From the NCBI GenBank assembly GCA_963751165.1, contig CAVVTP010000031.1, positions 76,578-140,577 of the forward strand: a stretch of 64,000 nucleotides of DNA. Direction: 5' to 3'. The notes under the pieces are model-generated. The model did not search any database and was not told where the DNA came from. It saw only the letters and a program-made list of their open reading frames with translations. Positions 36,989 through 48,115 of the stretch are shown here, one piece after another (within the stretch, counting starts at the first letter, position 1; every line of letters starts with the position of its first letter). Made by a program: the position numbers and the translations under genes. The DNA is from Roseiarcus sp963751165 (GTDB taxonomy: Bacteria; Pseudomonadota; Alphaproteobacteria; Rhizobiales; Beijerinckiaceae).

Positions 36989-37847
36989 TCAGGGCGTCGT
37001 GTCGATTTTGAACCACTTCATGCTGTATTTTCTGACCGAGCCGTCGGCAAAGGCTGCCGCGAGCGCCTTGTTGAACTTGGCCGTGAGATCGGCGTCCGAC
37101 TTGCGAATTCCCATACCCTCGCCGACGCCGAAAGGGCCGCCGGTGAATTCGGGCCCGACGATGGCGAAGTCCTTGGCGTCGGGTTTGGCGACCGCAGCTG
37201 CGACCGTCGGATAGTCGTCAAGCACCGCGTCGATGCGGCCGGACTTGAGGTCGAGATCGCGATCGTCGGTCGTCTTGTACTCTTTGACCGTGGCGACGCT
37301 CTTCAAATACTTGTCGGCGAAATTCGCGTGGGTCGTCGAGACCTGAACGCCGACGGTCTTGCCCTTCAACGCCGCCTGGATCTGCTTGATCGCGGCCTCG
37401 CCGCCGACCGGGTCTTTGTCGATATTGAAGACCTTGCCGGAATCGGACAGCTTGGCGAGCGCGCTGTCCTTGGGCGCCATGAAGCCGGCCGGAGACGCGG
37501 CGTAGGGGTTCGAGAAGTCGATCTCCTTCTTGCGTTCGTCGGTGATCGACATGCCGTCCATGATGACGTCGAACTTGCCCGCCTTGAGGCCGGGGATCAT
37601 CCCGTCCCAGTCCTGGGCGATGATCTTGCACTCGACGCCTGCGCGCTTGCAGAGGTCGTCGGCGAGGTCGACCTCGAAGCCGACGATCTTGCCGCTCGAG
37701 TTCAGTGAGGTTCCACGGATCGTAGGCGCCCTCCATGCCGATGACGACGGTCTTCCAGTCCTTGGCGAATGCTGCCGGCGCAAGCGCCAGTGCTGCGGCG
37801 GCCAGCGACGCGCCGGCGACGACGGATTGCAAGAATTTCGCGCCCAT
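36989..37847 (-). CDS. Polar amino acid ABC transporter substrate-binding protein, one frameshift
   Basis: It starts at the ATG at 37847 (GAKFLQSVVAGASLAAAALA, a Sec signal ending AAFA) behind GGAGAGG. The mature protein is SBP_bac_3 (VVIGMEGAYDPWNLT, then GKIVGFEVDLADDLCKRAGV, shown in part). A one-base change near 37703 shifts the frame between these two pieces. The C-terminus is KYSMKWFKIDTTP. The pattern PWNLTxxxGKIVGFEVDLA is that of octopine/nopaline/histidine/lysine-arginine-ornithine binding proteins, so the ligand is probably a basic amino acid or opine. Confidence 0.88.
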
Positions 37848-38172
37848 CTTCCTCTCCCGATGAAGCATCTTCAAGCGACCCTTCCAGCCAACGCTCGGAT
37901 CGCGGCCTCCCACGGAAACCCGAATAGAGTCATACAGACGGCTTCGACGATTTGGAATGAGCGGCGTGCTTAAATTGTCCTCCCGGCCGTCGAGGCGGCG
38001 CCGCAATGCCCGGCGCCGCCACAGAAGAAGACGAGCCCTTACCCGACTCTCTCTCGCCTGCTGCCCGTTCCGCGCATTTCCGCTTGAACGGTCAGAACAA
38101 TTTCGCAATCATCAATCTTGGCGAGGGTGCCGCGGACCGCCTCGATAGACGCGGAATCCAGGGAGGAAACCG
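37848..38172. other. Divergent promoter region with a hairpin
   Basis: 325 bases between the leftward amino acid importer and the rightward acyl-CoA synthetase. A GC-rich hairpin, GGCGGCGCC with GGCGCCGCC, lies at 37994-38020. No gene is supported. Confidence 0.45.
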
Positions 38173-39741
38173 GTGATCGATTTGGAAGGCGTCGCCTGTG
38201 TTGCGGATGTCGGGCGGGTTCAGGCGCGGCGGCGCGGGAGCGCGGCGGCGCAAAGCTTCGAAGGCCGCACGACGACCTTTTCGGAGGTCGACGCGACGGC
38301 CTCGCGCTTCGCCAACGCACTGATCGCTTCGGGCGTGAAGACGCAGGAGCGGATAGGCTATCTATCGAAGAACACCAATCATTTCCTCCCTTTCCTCCTC
38401 GGCGCCTGCAAGGCGCGCGCAGCGCTCGCGCCCTTAAACTTCCGCCTCGCCGCGCCGGAAATCTCCCGCCTGATCGAAGACAGCGGCGCAACTATTCTGA
38501 TCGTAGGGCCTGATGTCGTTGAGCTCGCGGAGGCCTCGATCGCCCCGCTGGCCGCGAAACCGCGCCTCATCGCGCTCGGCTTCGACCGCACAGGCTTTGA
38601 GCGCGACGACGCGTGGGCGGAGGCTGCGCCTCAACTCGATCCTGGGCTTGCAGCGGACCCGGATGACGACGTGGTTCAGCTCTATACCTCGGGCACGACC
38701 GGCCTGCCCAAAGGGGTCCGGTTGACCAACCGCAATTATCTCGCCGTGTTCGACCTCGCCGCCGCATCCGGTGGACTCGAGTACGAGGCCGGAGACACGG
38801 TGCTCGCGGCGATGCCGTTCTTTCATGTCGCTGGCGTCAACATCGCGCTGATCGCGATGGCGAGCGCCGCGCGCTCAGCGGTCGTCCGCGACGTCGTGCC
38901 CGATCTCATCCTGGACCTGATCGAGAGGGAGAGGGTCAATCACGCCTTCCTTGCGCCGGCGATCATCCTGATGCTCATGCACTCGCCAAAAATCGCGACT
39001 GCCGATCTTTCCAGCATGAAGGCGCTCTCCTATGGCGCTTCGCCGATCTCCGAGGACCTGCTCGCGAGGGCGAAGGCGCGGTTCCGCTGCGACTTCGTGC
39101 AGTTCTACGGCATGACCGAAACGACGGGCGCAGGCACTTTCCTGCCGAACGAAGCGCACGACCCCGTCCTTGGCAAATTGCGCTCCTGCGGGGCCGGCTG
39201 GCCCGGCGTCGAGGTGAAGATCGTGAATGCCGACGGCAGCGACACGCCACGCGGCTCAGTCGGGGAAATCGTCATCCGGGGCCCCGTCGTGATGAAAGGC
39301 TACTGGATGAAACCTGAAGAAACCACCGCATCCGTGCGCGAGGGCTGGATGCGGACCGGCGACGCCGCATACATGGACGAGGACGGCTATGTCTTCATCT
39401 ACGACCGGGTGAAGGACATGATCGTGACGGGCGGCGAGAACGTCTACCCGGCCGAGGTCGAAAACGCGCTCTTCGGCCATCCGTCCATCGCCGACGCGGC
39501 GGTTATCGGCGTGCCCGATGAAACCTGGGGCGAAGCGGTGAAGGCCATCGTGGTCGCCAAACCGGGCGCGCCGCACGACGAAGCCGACATCATCGACTGG
39601 ACCCGCGCCCGCATCGCCCATTACAAGGCGCCGAAGTCGGTCGATTTCATCGCCGCGATCCCGCGTAACATCACCGGAAAGATTCTCAGGCGACAATTGC
39701 GCGAGCCTTTTTGGGAAGGGCGGCTGCGAAAGGTGAATTGA
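38173..39741 (+). CDS. AMP-dependent acyl-CoA synthetase (long-chain or medium-chain type)
   Basis: An intact 522-residue enzyme starting with GTG at 38173 behind GGGAGGAAACCG. Motifs are LYTSGTTGLPKGV (about 172), FYGMTETTGAG (about 315), GDAAYMDEDGYVFIYDRVKDMI (in part, about 397-417) and the lid lysine in NITGKILRRQL near 508. It activates a fatty or related acid to the acyl-CoA. It lies divergent from the amino acid importer and next to a class III aminotransferase, which may point to amino acid or acyl side-chain breakdown; the substrate is open. Confidence 0.92.
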   Translation: MIDLEGVACVADVGRVQARRRGSAAAQSFEGRTTTFSEVDATASRFANALIASGVKTQERIGYLSKNTNHFLPFLLGACKARAALAPLNFRLAAPEISRLIEDSGATILIVGPDVVELAEASIAPLAAKPRLIALGFDRTGFERDDAWAEAAPQLDPGLAADPDDDVVQLYTSGTTGLPKGVRLTNRNYLAVFDLAAASGGLEYEAGDTVLAAMPFFHVAGVNIALIAMASAARSAVVRDVVPDLILDLIERERVNHAFLAPAIILMLMHSPKIATADLSSMKALSYGASPISEDLLARAKARFRCDFVQFYGMTETTGAGTFLPNEAHDPVLGKLRSCGAGWPGVEVKIVNADGSDTPRGSVGEIVIRGPVVMKGYWMKPEETTASVREGWMRTGDAAYMDEDGYVFIYDRVKDMIVTGGENVYPAEVENALFGHPSIADAAVIGVPDETWGEAVKAIVVAKPGAPHDEADIIDWTRARIAHYKAPKSVDFIAAIPRNITGKILRRQLREPFWEGRLRKVN

Positions 39742-39785
39742 CGCCTATTCTCGCGCGCGGCAAAGGGGGCTCGGCCGGATGAGGA

Positions 39786-41138
39786 TCAAGCCACCGCCCG
39801 GATCGAGGCTGCGGTCTTCTCCATGATCTCGTCGATCTGGTTTTCGCTGATGATGAGCGGCGGGGTCAGCTCGATCGTGTCGCCCGAAATGCGCACCATG
39901 ATCCCGGCCTCGTGAAACGAATGCTCGAGCAGGCGATAGCCGCGAAGCGTCGGGCTACCGGGGATCGACGCGAGGTCGACCGCGCCGGTCAGGCCGACGC
40001 AGCGGATGTCGACCACGTTCGGCAGGCCCTTGAGGCCCATGATCGCGTCGCACCATTTCGGCTCGAGCTTTTTGGCGCGCTCGAACAGCCGCTCGTCGCG
40101 ATACACGTCGAGCGTCGCGAGGCCGGCGGCGCAGGCGAGCGGATGGCCGGAATAGGTGTAGCCGTGGAAGAGCTCGATCGCGTGCTCGGGCCCCTGCATG
40201 AAGGCGTCGTAGACGCCCTTGCGCACCACGACGCCGCCCATCGGCACCGTGCCCGAGGTCACCCCCTTGGCGAAAGTGATCATGTCGGGCACGACGCCGT
40301 AGCGCTCGGCGGCGAAGGGCGCGCCGAGCCGGCCGAAACCGGTGATGACCTCGTCGAAGATGAGCAGGATGCCGTATTTGTCGCAGATCTCGCGCAGGCG
40401 TTGCAGATAGCCCTTGGGCGCGGGCAAGACGCCGGTCGAGCCCGCCATAGGTTCGACGATGACGGCCGCGATCGTCGAGGCGTCATGCAGCGCGACGATC
40501 CCCTCGAGCGCATCGGCGAGATGGCCGCCCCACTCCGGCTCGCCCTTGGTGAAGGCCTGATGCTCGCGGCTGTAAGTCGCCGGCAGATGGTCGACGCCGG
40601 CGAGCAGCGCGCCGAAGAACTTGCGGTTGTTGACCATGCCGCCGACCGAGATGCCGCCGAAGCCGACCCCGTGATAACCGCGCTCACGGCCGATCAGGCG
40701 CTGGCGCGAGCCCTGGCCCCGCACGTTGTGATAGGCGATCGCGATCTTCAGCGCCGTGTCGCAAGCCTCTGATCCGGAGTTGGTGAAAAACACGTGGTCG
40801 AGGTCGGCGGGAGCGAGCTCGGCGATCCGCGAGGAGAGGGCGAACGCGGCCGGATGGGAGAACTGGAAGTTGGGCGAGAAGTCGAGCTCGGCCGCCTGCC
40901 GCTGGATCGCGGCGACGATCGGGGCCCGGTTGTGGCCTGCGTTGCAGCACCATAACGCCGCTGTCGCGTCGAGGATCTCGCGACCCTCCGGCGTGTAGTA
41001 ATGCATGTCCTTCGAGCGCGCGATGAGCCGCGGCCGCTTCTTGAAGGCGCGGTTCGGCGTGAACGGCAGCCAGAGCGCCGCGAGATCGTTGGGAACCTCC
41101 GCGCGCGACGCGGCGGAGGGAGTGGCGGCGGTGGTCAT
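39786..41138 (-). CDS. Class III aminotransferase (omega-amino acid:pyruvate type)
   Basis: 450 residues, intact. The PLP lysine lies in TFAKGVTSGTVPMGGVVV, and the cofactor-binding FDEVITGFGR lies before it near 260. LWLPFTPNRAFK and the VFFTNSGSEACDTALKIA region match the omega-amino acid:pyruvate (beta-alanine:pyruvate) group. The enzyme should move a terminal amino group to pyruvate, giving alanine and an aldehyde. It converges with the acyl-CoA synthetase gene, so they are not in one operon. Confidence 0.9.
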   Translation of the reverse strand: MTTAATPSAASRAEVPNDLAALWLPFTPNRAFKKRPRLIARSKDMHYYTPEGREILDATAALWCCNAGHNRAPIVAAIQRQAAELDFSPNFQFSHPAAFALSSRIAELAPADLDHVFFTNSGSEACDTALKIAIAYHNVRGQGSRQRLIGRERGYHGVGFGGISVGGMVNNRKFFGALLAGVDHLPATYSREHQAFTKGEPEWGGHLADALEGIVALHDASTIAAVIVEPMAGSTGVLPAPKGYLQRLREICDKYGILLIFDEVITGFGRLGAPFAAERYGVVPDMITFAKGVTSGTVPMGGVVVRKGVYDAFMQGPEHAIELFHGYTYSGHPLACAAGLATLDVYRDERLFERAKKLEPKWCDAIMGLKGLPNVVDIRCVGLTGAVDLASIPGSPTLRGYRLLEHSFHEAGIMVRISGDTIELTPPLIISENQIDEIMEKTAASIRAVA

Positions 41139-41293
41139 GCGGGCTCCTCGAACGCCTTTGCTTTTCGATGACGATGGCAGTCGCCTCTTCTTTTGTCCAG
41201 TTGCGGTTCCGTTCGCGCAACCTCCCTTCGACGGCCCTATCCGTTGCGTGCAGGCAAAAGGGGAATCTTGGTAACTTCCAAGCCCCCACCAAT

Positions 41294-41398
41294 CCTCACC
41301 CTGAAGAGCCCGCGAAGCGGGCGTCTCGAAGGGCGCTCGTGGCCGGCGAGCATCCTTCGAGGCCCTTTGCCTTCGACAAAGGGCGCCTCAGGATGAGG
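41294..41398. repeat. Palindromic intergenic element, about 105 bp
   Basis: The ends pair as CCTCACCCTGAAGAG against GGCGCCTCAGGATGAGG. Inside lie smaller hairpins such as GCCCGCGAAGCGGGC and GCCCTTTGCC with its partner. Units starting CCTCATCCTGAG are widespread in Hyphomicrobiales intergenic regions by my recollection. Confidence 0.65.
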
Positions 41399-41863
41399 TC
41401 GGTGGAACTGAACCCCGCGATCTTCGCCGCCTGCTTGGATCGTCTCGATTTTGCCGCCATCCTCGAGATTGCCATTGAAAAGACCATGAAGTTCGAGCGA
41501 GCGGATCAGCAGCGAATTCTTTCGTGCTCAGCAGGGAATGAAATTCGGCGCTGGAGCGAGAGCAGGAGACTGCCGGAGCTCTGACGGGCGAGGAGACCGA
41601 GGGGGATGATCGCGATGCGACGACCGACGGTCGGTCCAGTCTCCCCATATTTGTCATAAATTAACGCATTTGCGCCATTGCCAGATCGTGATTAAGGTTG
41701 TAGTAACTATGTTGCACAACCTACAGGTGTAACCATCTCGGTCCGCTAGCGGAGCCGAGGGCGGCTTCCGCCCTCGAAGCGAACGAGGTCTTGGCGGCGC
41801 TTCTTTCAGGGAAATCGCCTTGAGCCTGTCGATTGTGTCCTGAGCCGAACGGAGGGCGCGGAC
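41399..41863. other. Intergenic region before the GcrA gene
   Basis: 465 bases without a supported gene. The stretch 41655-41735 is AT-rich and may hold the promoter. A hairpin GAGGGCGG-CTT-CCGCCCTC is at 41757-41775. Confidence 0.4.
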
Positions 41864-42385
41864 ATGTTGTGGACGGAAGAGGCGATCGAGGTTCTCAAGA
41901 CGCTTGCGCTCCAGGGAAGAAGCGCCAGGATGATCGCCGAGGCGCTCGGGGCGCCATCGCGCGCTGCCGTGATCGGCAAGGCGAATCGGGTCGGCATCAA
42001 GCTCAACGGCGGCGGAGGCGGCGCAGGGCCCGGCAGGACCCGCTCGGCCGACGAAGCCCCCCGTAGGGCCGCGGTTCCTCGCCCGAGGCTCGTTTCCTCC
42101 GAACGCGGCTCAAAGCCCGTTTCCGGCGGGCGACACCCAGCCCCGGCCCTTCCTCAACCCAGGAGGGCGCAATGGATTTTCGCCGAAGCGGAGGTCGGCG
42201 AGATGGCCAGGGTTGGCTTCGCGGAAATCCGCGAAGCCAACTGCAGATGGCCGGTCGGCGACCCGCTGAGCGAGGACTTTGTGTATTGCGGTCTTCAGCC
42301 GGCGCCCGGACGTTCCTATTGCGCCGGCCATTGCCGGATGGCCTATCAGCCGCCGAAGGCGGCGTATCTGGCGCGGACCGCTTGA
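41864..42385 (+). CDS. GcrA-family cell-cycle regulator
   Basis: 173 residues. The N-terminal helix-turn-helix is LWTEEAIEVLKTLALQG with PSRAAVIGKANRVGIKL, the GcrA signature (canonical form NAVIGKVHRLGL). A glycine/proline/arginine-rich linker leads to the C-terminal sigma-70-binding part, with CRWPVGDPLSEDFVYCG and CAGHCRMAYQPP. GcrA binds methylated GANTC promoters together with sigma-70 and controls cell-cycle genes in alphaproteobacteria. The helix is somewhat divergent, so this may be a paralogue rather than the main copy. Confidence 0.85.
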   Translation: MLWTEEAIEVLKTLALQGRSARMIAEALGAPSRAAVIGKANRVGIKLNGGGGGAGPGRTRSADEAPRRAAVPRPRLVSSERGSKPVSGGRHPAPALPQPRRAQWIFAEAEVGEMARVGFAEIREANCRWPVGDPLSEDFVYCGLQPAPGRSYCAGHCRMAYQPPKAAYLARTA

Positions 42386-42530
42386 GGCGGCGCAGGCAAC
42401 CCCTGCTCCTTCTCCTTACGACGGCCGATCGTTTCAATGACCGTCGGGCTCCTGAAGCGACGGAGGACATAGGAAAACCGGCGCGGTTGTCGCTCGACAA
42501 GCGGAACGTCCGCGCAAGTGATGAGAGTCG

Positions 42531-42797
42531 ATGTCGCCAATTGTCAGAGGGTTTGCGTCTGTGTCACTCGCGTCGTCGTCCAACCGCATCGGGCCGTCAG
42601 CAAGCGCCATGGTCGGCGGCGCAATCGCAGTCGCAATTCTGCGCCTTCTCGTCAAAAAGAACGTCCTTAGCATTACCGACGTGCGCGGAGTCCTAAAGAC
42701 CGCTCAACGCTCCCTCGCCTGCTCTCCCGCCTTAACCGGGACCGTCGACGGGGCCAGAATCATCGCGGAGATCGCCGAGCAACTTTCGGGCCGCTAA
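42531..42797 (+). CDS. Small hypothetical protein
   Basis: 88 residues with one weak hydrophobic segment (MVGGAIAVAILRLLV) and then LSITDVRGVLKTAQRSL. The composition and codon use look coding, but I recognise no family. It is a single gene between GcrA and groEL. Confidence 0.5.
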   Translation: MSPIVRGFASVSLASSSNRIGPSASAMVGGAIAVAILRLLVKKNVLSITDVRGVLKTAQRSLACSPALTGTVDGARIIAEIAEQLSGR

Positions 42798-42918
42798 AGT
42801 CACTGCCAAAACACGGCGGAAGTCCTCACCGTCAGCGGGCGCCAGTTTGCCAAAGGCGGCGGCCTATCGAACCGGCGCGCCCGTTACTCTTGGCCCCGTT
42901 CCTCCCCGGCTGTCGAAG

Positions 42919-42944
42919 CAAAAGGGCGCCGTCGCCGGCGCCCT
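42919..42944 (-). terminator. Probable terminator of the groES-groEL operon
   Basis: On the minus strand AGGGCGCC, a 6-base loop, and GGCGCCCT form a stem followed by TTTTGC. It lies 12 bases after the groEL stop. The T run is short, so termination may be partial. Confidence 0.6.
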
Positions 42945-42955
42945 CGTCCTCCTGG

Positions 42956-44585
<1,630 letters not shown>

Positions 44586-44631
44586 TTCCATTTTCTCCGC
44601 AATTGCAGGGTTGAAACCGTCCTAGCCCGCC

Positions 44632-44949
44632 TTATCCCTTCTTGCGCGCCGGAGCGGCGCGGGTTTCGACGACGCCCATGACGTCGCTCTCTTTCATGAT
44701 GAGCAGGTCTTCTCCTTCGATCTTGATTTCCGTGCCCGACCATTTGCCGAACAGAATGCGGTCGCCCGCCTTGAGATCGATGGGGATGAGCTTGCCGCTC
44801 TCGTCGCGGGCCCCCGGCCCGACGGCGACCACTTCGCCTTCCTGAGGCTTTTCCTTGGCGGTGTCCGGAATGATGATCCCGCCTTTCGTTTTTTCTTCGG
44901 CTTCCACGCGTCTGACCAGCACACGATCGTGCAGCGGGCGAAATTTCAT
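44632..44949 (-). CDS. groES: Co-chaperonin GroES
   Basis: 105 residues from the ATG at 44949 (KFRPLHDRVLVRRVEAEEKT) behind GGAGGAAGCG. The mobile loop is KTKGGIIIPDTAKEKPQEG. The C-terminus extends beyond the usual GVVE with TRAAPARKKG. It forms the lid of the GroEL chamber. The genes are in the order groES-groEL with a 46-base gap. I found no CIRCE element upstream, so heat-shock control may be by sigma-32. Confidence 0.95.
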   Translation of the reverse strand: MKFRPLHDRVLVRRVEAEEKTKGGIIIPDTAKEKPQEGEVVAVGPGARDESGKLIPIDLKAGDRILFGKWSGTEIKIEGEDLLIMKESDVMGVVETRAAPARKKG

Positions 44950-45093
44950 CGCTTCCTCCTTCACGGCCCACGAATCCAGCGTGCATTATGGACCTTACGG
45001 GTCGGGCTGTGGAGTCTTTCGCGCGAACCAGGTGCGAGACAGGCATGACCGGACTTGCGCGTCCGGCTTCGCCCGGAGCGGATAAGGGGAATC

Positions 45094-45369
45094 ATGATTC
45101 TACCGATTGTCGACCCATTGATCGCAGCGGGCGTCGTGCTTTCGACCGCCGCCACCGATGCCGTCTACGTGTTCTTCACCGCCTCCGTCGCCGCCCGCCG
45201 GCGGTTCGCGGCCGCATCGTGGAGCAGCCTCTGGTATCTTCTGTCCGCCTTCGCCGTGATCAGTTACACTTCGAACTGGGCCTATGTGCTTTTCGCCGCG
45301 CTCGGCTCCTGGATCGGCGGCTACCTCTCGATCACCGCGCTCGACCGCGTCCCGACCAGGCCCGAGTGA
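45094..45369 (+). CDS. Small membrane protein of unknown function
   Basis: 91 residues from the ATG at 45094 behind AAGGGGA. Three hydrophobic stretches are visible (IVDPLIAAGVVLSTAATDAVYVFF in part, SLWYLLSAFAVISY and YVLFAALGSWIGGYLSI), so two to three membrane spans. It is divergent from groES. I recognise no family name with confidence. Confidence 0.7.
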   Translation: MILPIVDPLIAAGVVLSTAATDAVYVFFTASVAARRRFAAASWSSLWYLLSAFAVISYTSNWAYVLFAALGSWIGGYLSITALDRVPTRPE

Positions 45370-45912
45370 AGCAAAGCGACGGCCGGGTTAAAATGCGCGC
45401 CGCAACCTTCGCGGTCGCGCTCGCTCCGTGCCGCGCCCAGCAGGGCGCGAAGGCCGTCGACCAGGGCCGAACTGAAGCCTGCAAGGCCATAGCGGTTGAG
45501 CGGCGCCAAGTGAGCGCAGAGATCGTTACGCAGGAGCCGCGCGGGCCGGGCAATTGGTTTACCTGTCTTGCATTGTAATATCATAGCATTTCCTCAAGGT
45601 CCCAGCGGGAGATATAGGGTGTCATTGTCGCCCCGGAAAGCCCCTGACCTGCCTCTCGAGACCGGCTCGGTCGCGCCGGAGCCGACGCAGTTTCGGGCCC
45701 GACCCGCCTTTGCTCAGCGAATCCGCTGTTATCGGCATTGTATCCGCTGTTCCCTGCGCGGCGGCGATTGGCCAAGCCGCTGAACTTGTGGGCCTATTGG
45801 CCGAAAACCCCGGCGAGAGCGGCCAGATCCGCTGTTTTCGCCCCTGTTACCAGCGGATCCGATCCGAATCAGGCGCCGTGCCCCGCTTCGTTACGGCCGA
45901 TCCGGTTGCCCT
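45370..45912. repeat. Gene-free region with ATCCGCTGTT repeats
   Basis: 543 bases with no supported gene. ATCCGCTGTT occurs at 45721-45730, 45742-45751 and 45827-45836, and its core appears inverted as CAGCGGAT at 45851-45858. The cluster abuts the truncated end of the polysaccharide-export gene. It may be a repeat array or the edge of a rearrangement. Confidence 0.5.
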
Positions 45913-46206
45913 CTACGGATCGGGGAAGATCTTCAGCTCCGCCAGCCGCCTTTCGATCTTCCGCTCCAAAGCGTCCTCGGTCAGGCCTGCCGCCTTGATC
46001 CGGCCGACATAGGGAAAATTGATCGTGCCGTCGACCTCCACCCGCGTGGTCGTATCGAGATCCGGCTGGCCGACGACCCTGATGTTGATGATGTCCGATT
46101 TCGTGAGAACGCGTCCGCCTGCCAGAGCCGGCGGGGCGGCGAGGACAGACAGAACGCTGACAACCAGCGCTCGTAGCAGTGCGTTCGGCGTCATGATCCG
46201 TGGCAT
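45913..46206 (-). pseudogene. Polysaccharide export (Wza/Poly_export) protein, C-terminally truncated
   Basis: 97 residues starting at 46206 with a signal peptide (LRALVVSVLSVLAAPPALA). The Poly_export domain begins LTKSDIINIRVVGQPDLDTTTRVEVDGTINFPYVG (in part) and runs to AELKIFPDP, followed at once by TAG. Relatives continue with QVSVEV and an SLBB domain of over 100 more residues. No frame beyond the stop restores them; the sequence turns into the repeat region instead. This is a remnant of an outer-membrane polysaccharide exporter. Confidence 0.8.
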
Positions 46207-46231
46207 GTTTCGCGCCTCGAGTTGCTTGCGT

Positions 46232-46744
46232 TCAGGCGATCCGCCGCCAGGCGCCAGCCGCGTCGCGTTCGAGCGTCGTCGCGCGCAATCCGAACGGCTC
46301 CGGCGTAACGCCGCGGATCCAAAGCTCCATCCGCTCGGCCTCAATATCGAGAAAGGCCGCGTTCGCCTTGTCCGTCGCGGTCGGGAAGAACGGGTCGTAG
46401 GCGCTCTTCCAGCTGCGGCGGATCTCGGACTCGCCCTCGCGGAGCAGCGCCGAGCCGGTCACGGCGACGAAGGCGTCGTCCGCGTCATGCTGAAAGATGA
46501 GCGTGACGACTCCGTTGCGGCGAATGTCGGAGACCTTGCGGGAACGGCCGTCGGTGACGAACCGGATCATCCAGACGTCGTCGCCGGGCTCCGGCGGCAA
46601 CCGCCCCATCGGGCGCAGGCGAGGGTCCTTGGATTGCGAGGCCGTCGCCAGCCAGCAATAGCGCGCATTCGCGATGGTTCTTGAGGCGCCATCGAGCAGC
46701 CGGAGAACCTCGGTGGAATCGTGATGATCGACGGATCGCGCCAT
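46232..46744 (-). CDS. Pyridoxamine 5'-phosphate oxidase-family protein (general-stress-protein-26-like)
   Basis: 170 residues. The split-barrel FMN-binding fold is visible in NARYCWLATASQSKDPRLRPMG and VWMIRFVTDGRSRKVSDIRRNG (both in part), then VTLIFQHDADDAFVAVTG. Such proteins bind FMN or F420 and reduce or bind small substrates; the exact role is unknown. It is intact and lies among gene remnants. Confidence 0.85.
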   Translation of the reverse strand: MARSVDHHDSTEVLRLLDGASRTIANARYCWLATASQSKDPRLRPMGRLPPEPGDDVWMIRFVTDGRSRKVSDIRRNGVVTLIFQHDADDAFVAVTGSALLREGESEIRRSWKSAYDPFFPTATDKANAAFLDIEAERMELWIRGVTPEPFGLRATTLERDAAGAWRRIA

Positions 46745-47045
46745 AGGGATTCTCCGTCCCCAACCCGCTGCTTTTTCACATGCCCCGTCTTCACTCGCAG
46801 CTTGTCACACTGGCGCCGAACCCGGCTTTCTTCAAGGGACGATCTCGATGGACATGCCTACTCAAAATCGTCGATAGCACAAAGAGGTCGCGAACGGTGT
46901 CAGGCGCCGACATCGCCGACGCCTCCTTTGACAGGCAGAATCTGACGAGCGCTTTCTAGAGTTTATCCCCCGCGTTAACCCTTGATCTCCTCGCCAGGAC
47001 CGCTGCTTTCGGCCAGCCCTCTCTTTCGCTGTTCCCTGATTCGCG
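46745..47045. other. Intergenic region with a short fossil of a SAM hydrolase 3' end
   Basis: 301 bases without a gene. At 46832-46860 the minus strand reads GMSIEIVP then TGA. This matches the last codons of the SAM hydrolase at 48116 (GMSVAIVS, stop) in 24 of 29 bases. It may be what is left of a duplicate of that gene. Confidence 0.45.
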
Positions 47046-47806
47046 ATGGATTTGCCCATGACAAAGAAGCCGAGCAAGGCCCGCAAGGTTCTGGAAAAGC
47101 CGCATATTGTCGGCTGGAAGACGAGCGATCCGGACGAGGTCGAGTTGCGCCGGTGGCGCGGGCGTACCGAGATCGCGAAAATCGATGCGCTGGAGCCCGA
47201 GCTTGTCCCGTACGGGACCTTTCGCGTGCGCTCGGGCAGCGGCGCTGTCTATGCCGTGGAGATCCGCGATCTCGCAGGCCGGACCAACTCCTGCGGCTGC
47301 GTCGATCACCGCGTCAACGGTCTTGGGACTTGCAAGCATATCGAGGGCGTGCTCTTCGCGCTGAGGAAAAAGCTCGGCGTGCGCGCCCTCGTGGCAGCGG
47401 GCGAAGGGCTCGCCGCGCGTGGAAATCTTTCTTCGCGTGACGGAGATCCGGCGCCTTCGCTGGGAGGAGCCGCTCCGAGCGCCGAAGCGCGCGCCTTTCT
47501 TGCTCCCTTTCTCGATGAGGACGGCAGGTTGGATCCGATCCGGATACCGTGGCGCCGCTCCTCGAGGCAGCCCCCGGCGCGCCGGCCGAGCTCCAATTCT
47601 CGCGTCATTTCGGCTCCTGGATCGAGCGCAAGAAACGGCTCGCGGCCCGTGAGAAGGCGCGGGAGAAATTCCTCGCGGCGGTCGGGGCGGGCCGCGCCAG
47701 CTTCGATGTGGTCAAGCTGCCGCTCCTTCCCTATCAGCGGGAGGGCGCAGCCCACCTCGCCTTTCACGAACGTGCGCTACTGGCAGACGCTGCAGCGGCT
47801 CGCTGA
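47046..47806 (+). pseudogene. SWIM-zinc-finger/SNF2-type helicase, N-terminal remnant
   Basis: It starts with TTG/ATG near 47046-47061. A SWIM zinc-binding motif is present: SCGCVDHRVNGLGTCKHIEG (C-x-C...C-x-H). The frame breaks near 47545 (RIPW against DTVAPLLEAAPGAP). The remaining part reaches KLPLLPYQREGAAHLAFHERALLAD, where relatives go on with the Walker A motif (DxGLGKT) and two helicase domains. Here the sequence ends in AAAAR and a stop, so more than 2 kb of helicase core is missing. It is not functional as a helicase. Confidence 0.78.
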
Positions 47807-48115
47807 TGCCGGGCTCATCGGCTTTACCGAGACCCGCGCGAATCCTTCACCAGGGCGAACCAAGCCGGGCGAACAGTTTCGCCGGACAAGACATGGCGGG
47901 GTCAGATCCCGCTGTGCAGGCTGCGTGAGCGGCGCGGGAGTATTCGGGGCCGCGATACTCTTGCGCCGAATTCATTTGCCCTCGGTATGCCGGCGCCCCG
48001 AGCGAACGGCCCGGATCGGCTCGCCATGGATCGCGTTAATCTTCGTCCCCAACCTCCTGTTTCATTCCATAATTTATTGGGACTCGCGAGGATCAATTGG
48101 CGCTTTCGCCTCCGT
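47807..48115. other. Intergenic remnant region
   Basis: 309 bases. One frame directly after the helicase break reads RYWQTLQRLADAGLIGFTETR, which could be the tail of another lost gene. Nothing else is supported. Confidence 0.35.

Noticed and set aside
44950..45093. CIRCE element before groES
   Set aside because: No TTAGCACTC-N9-GAGTGCTAA or close form is present between groES and the divergent gene.
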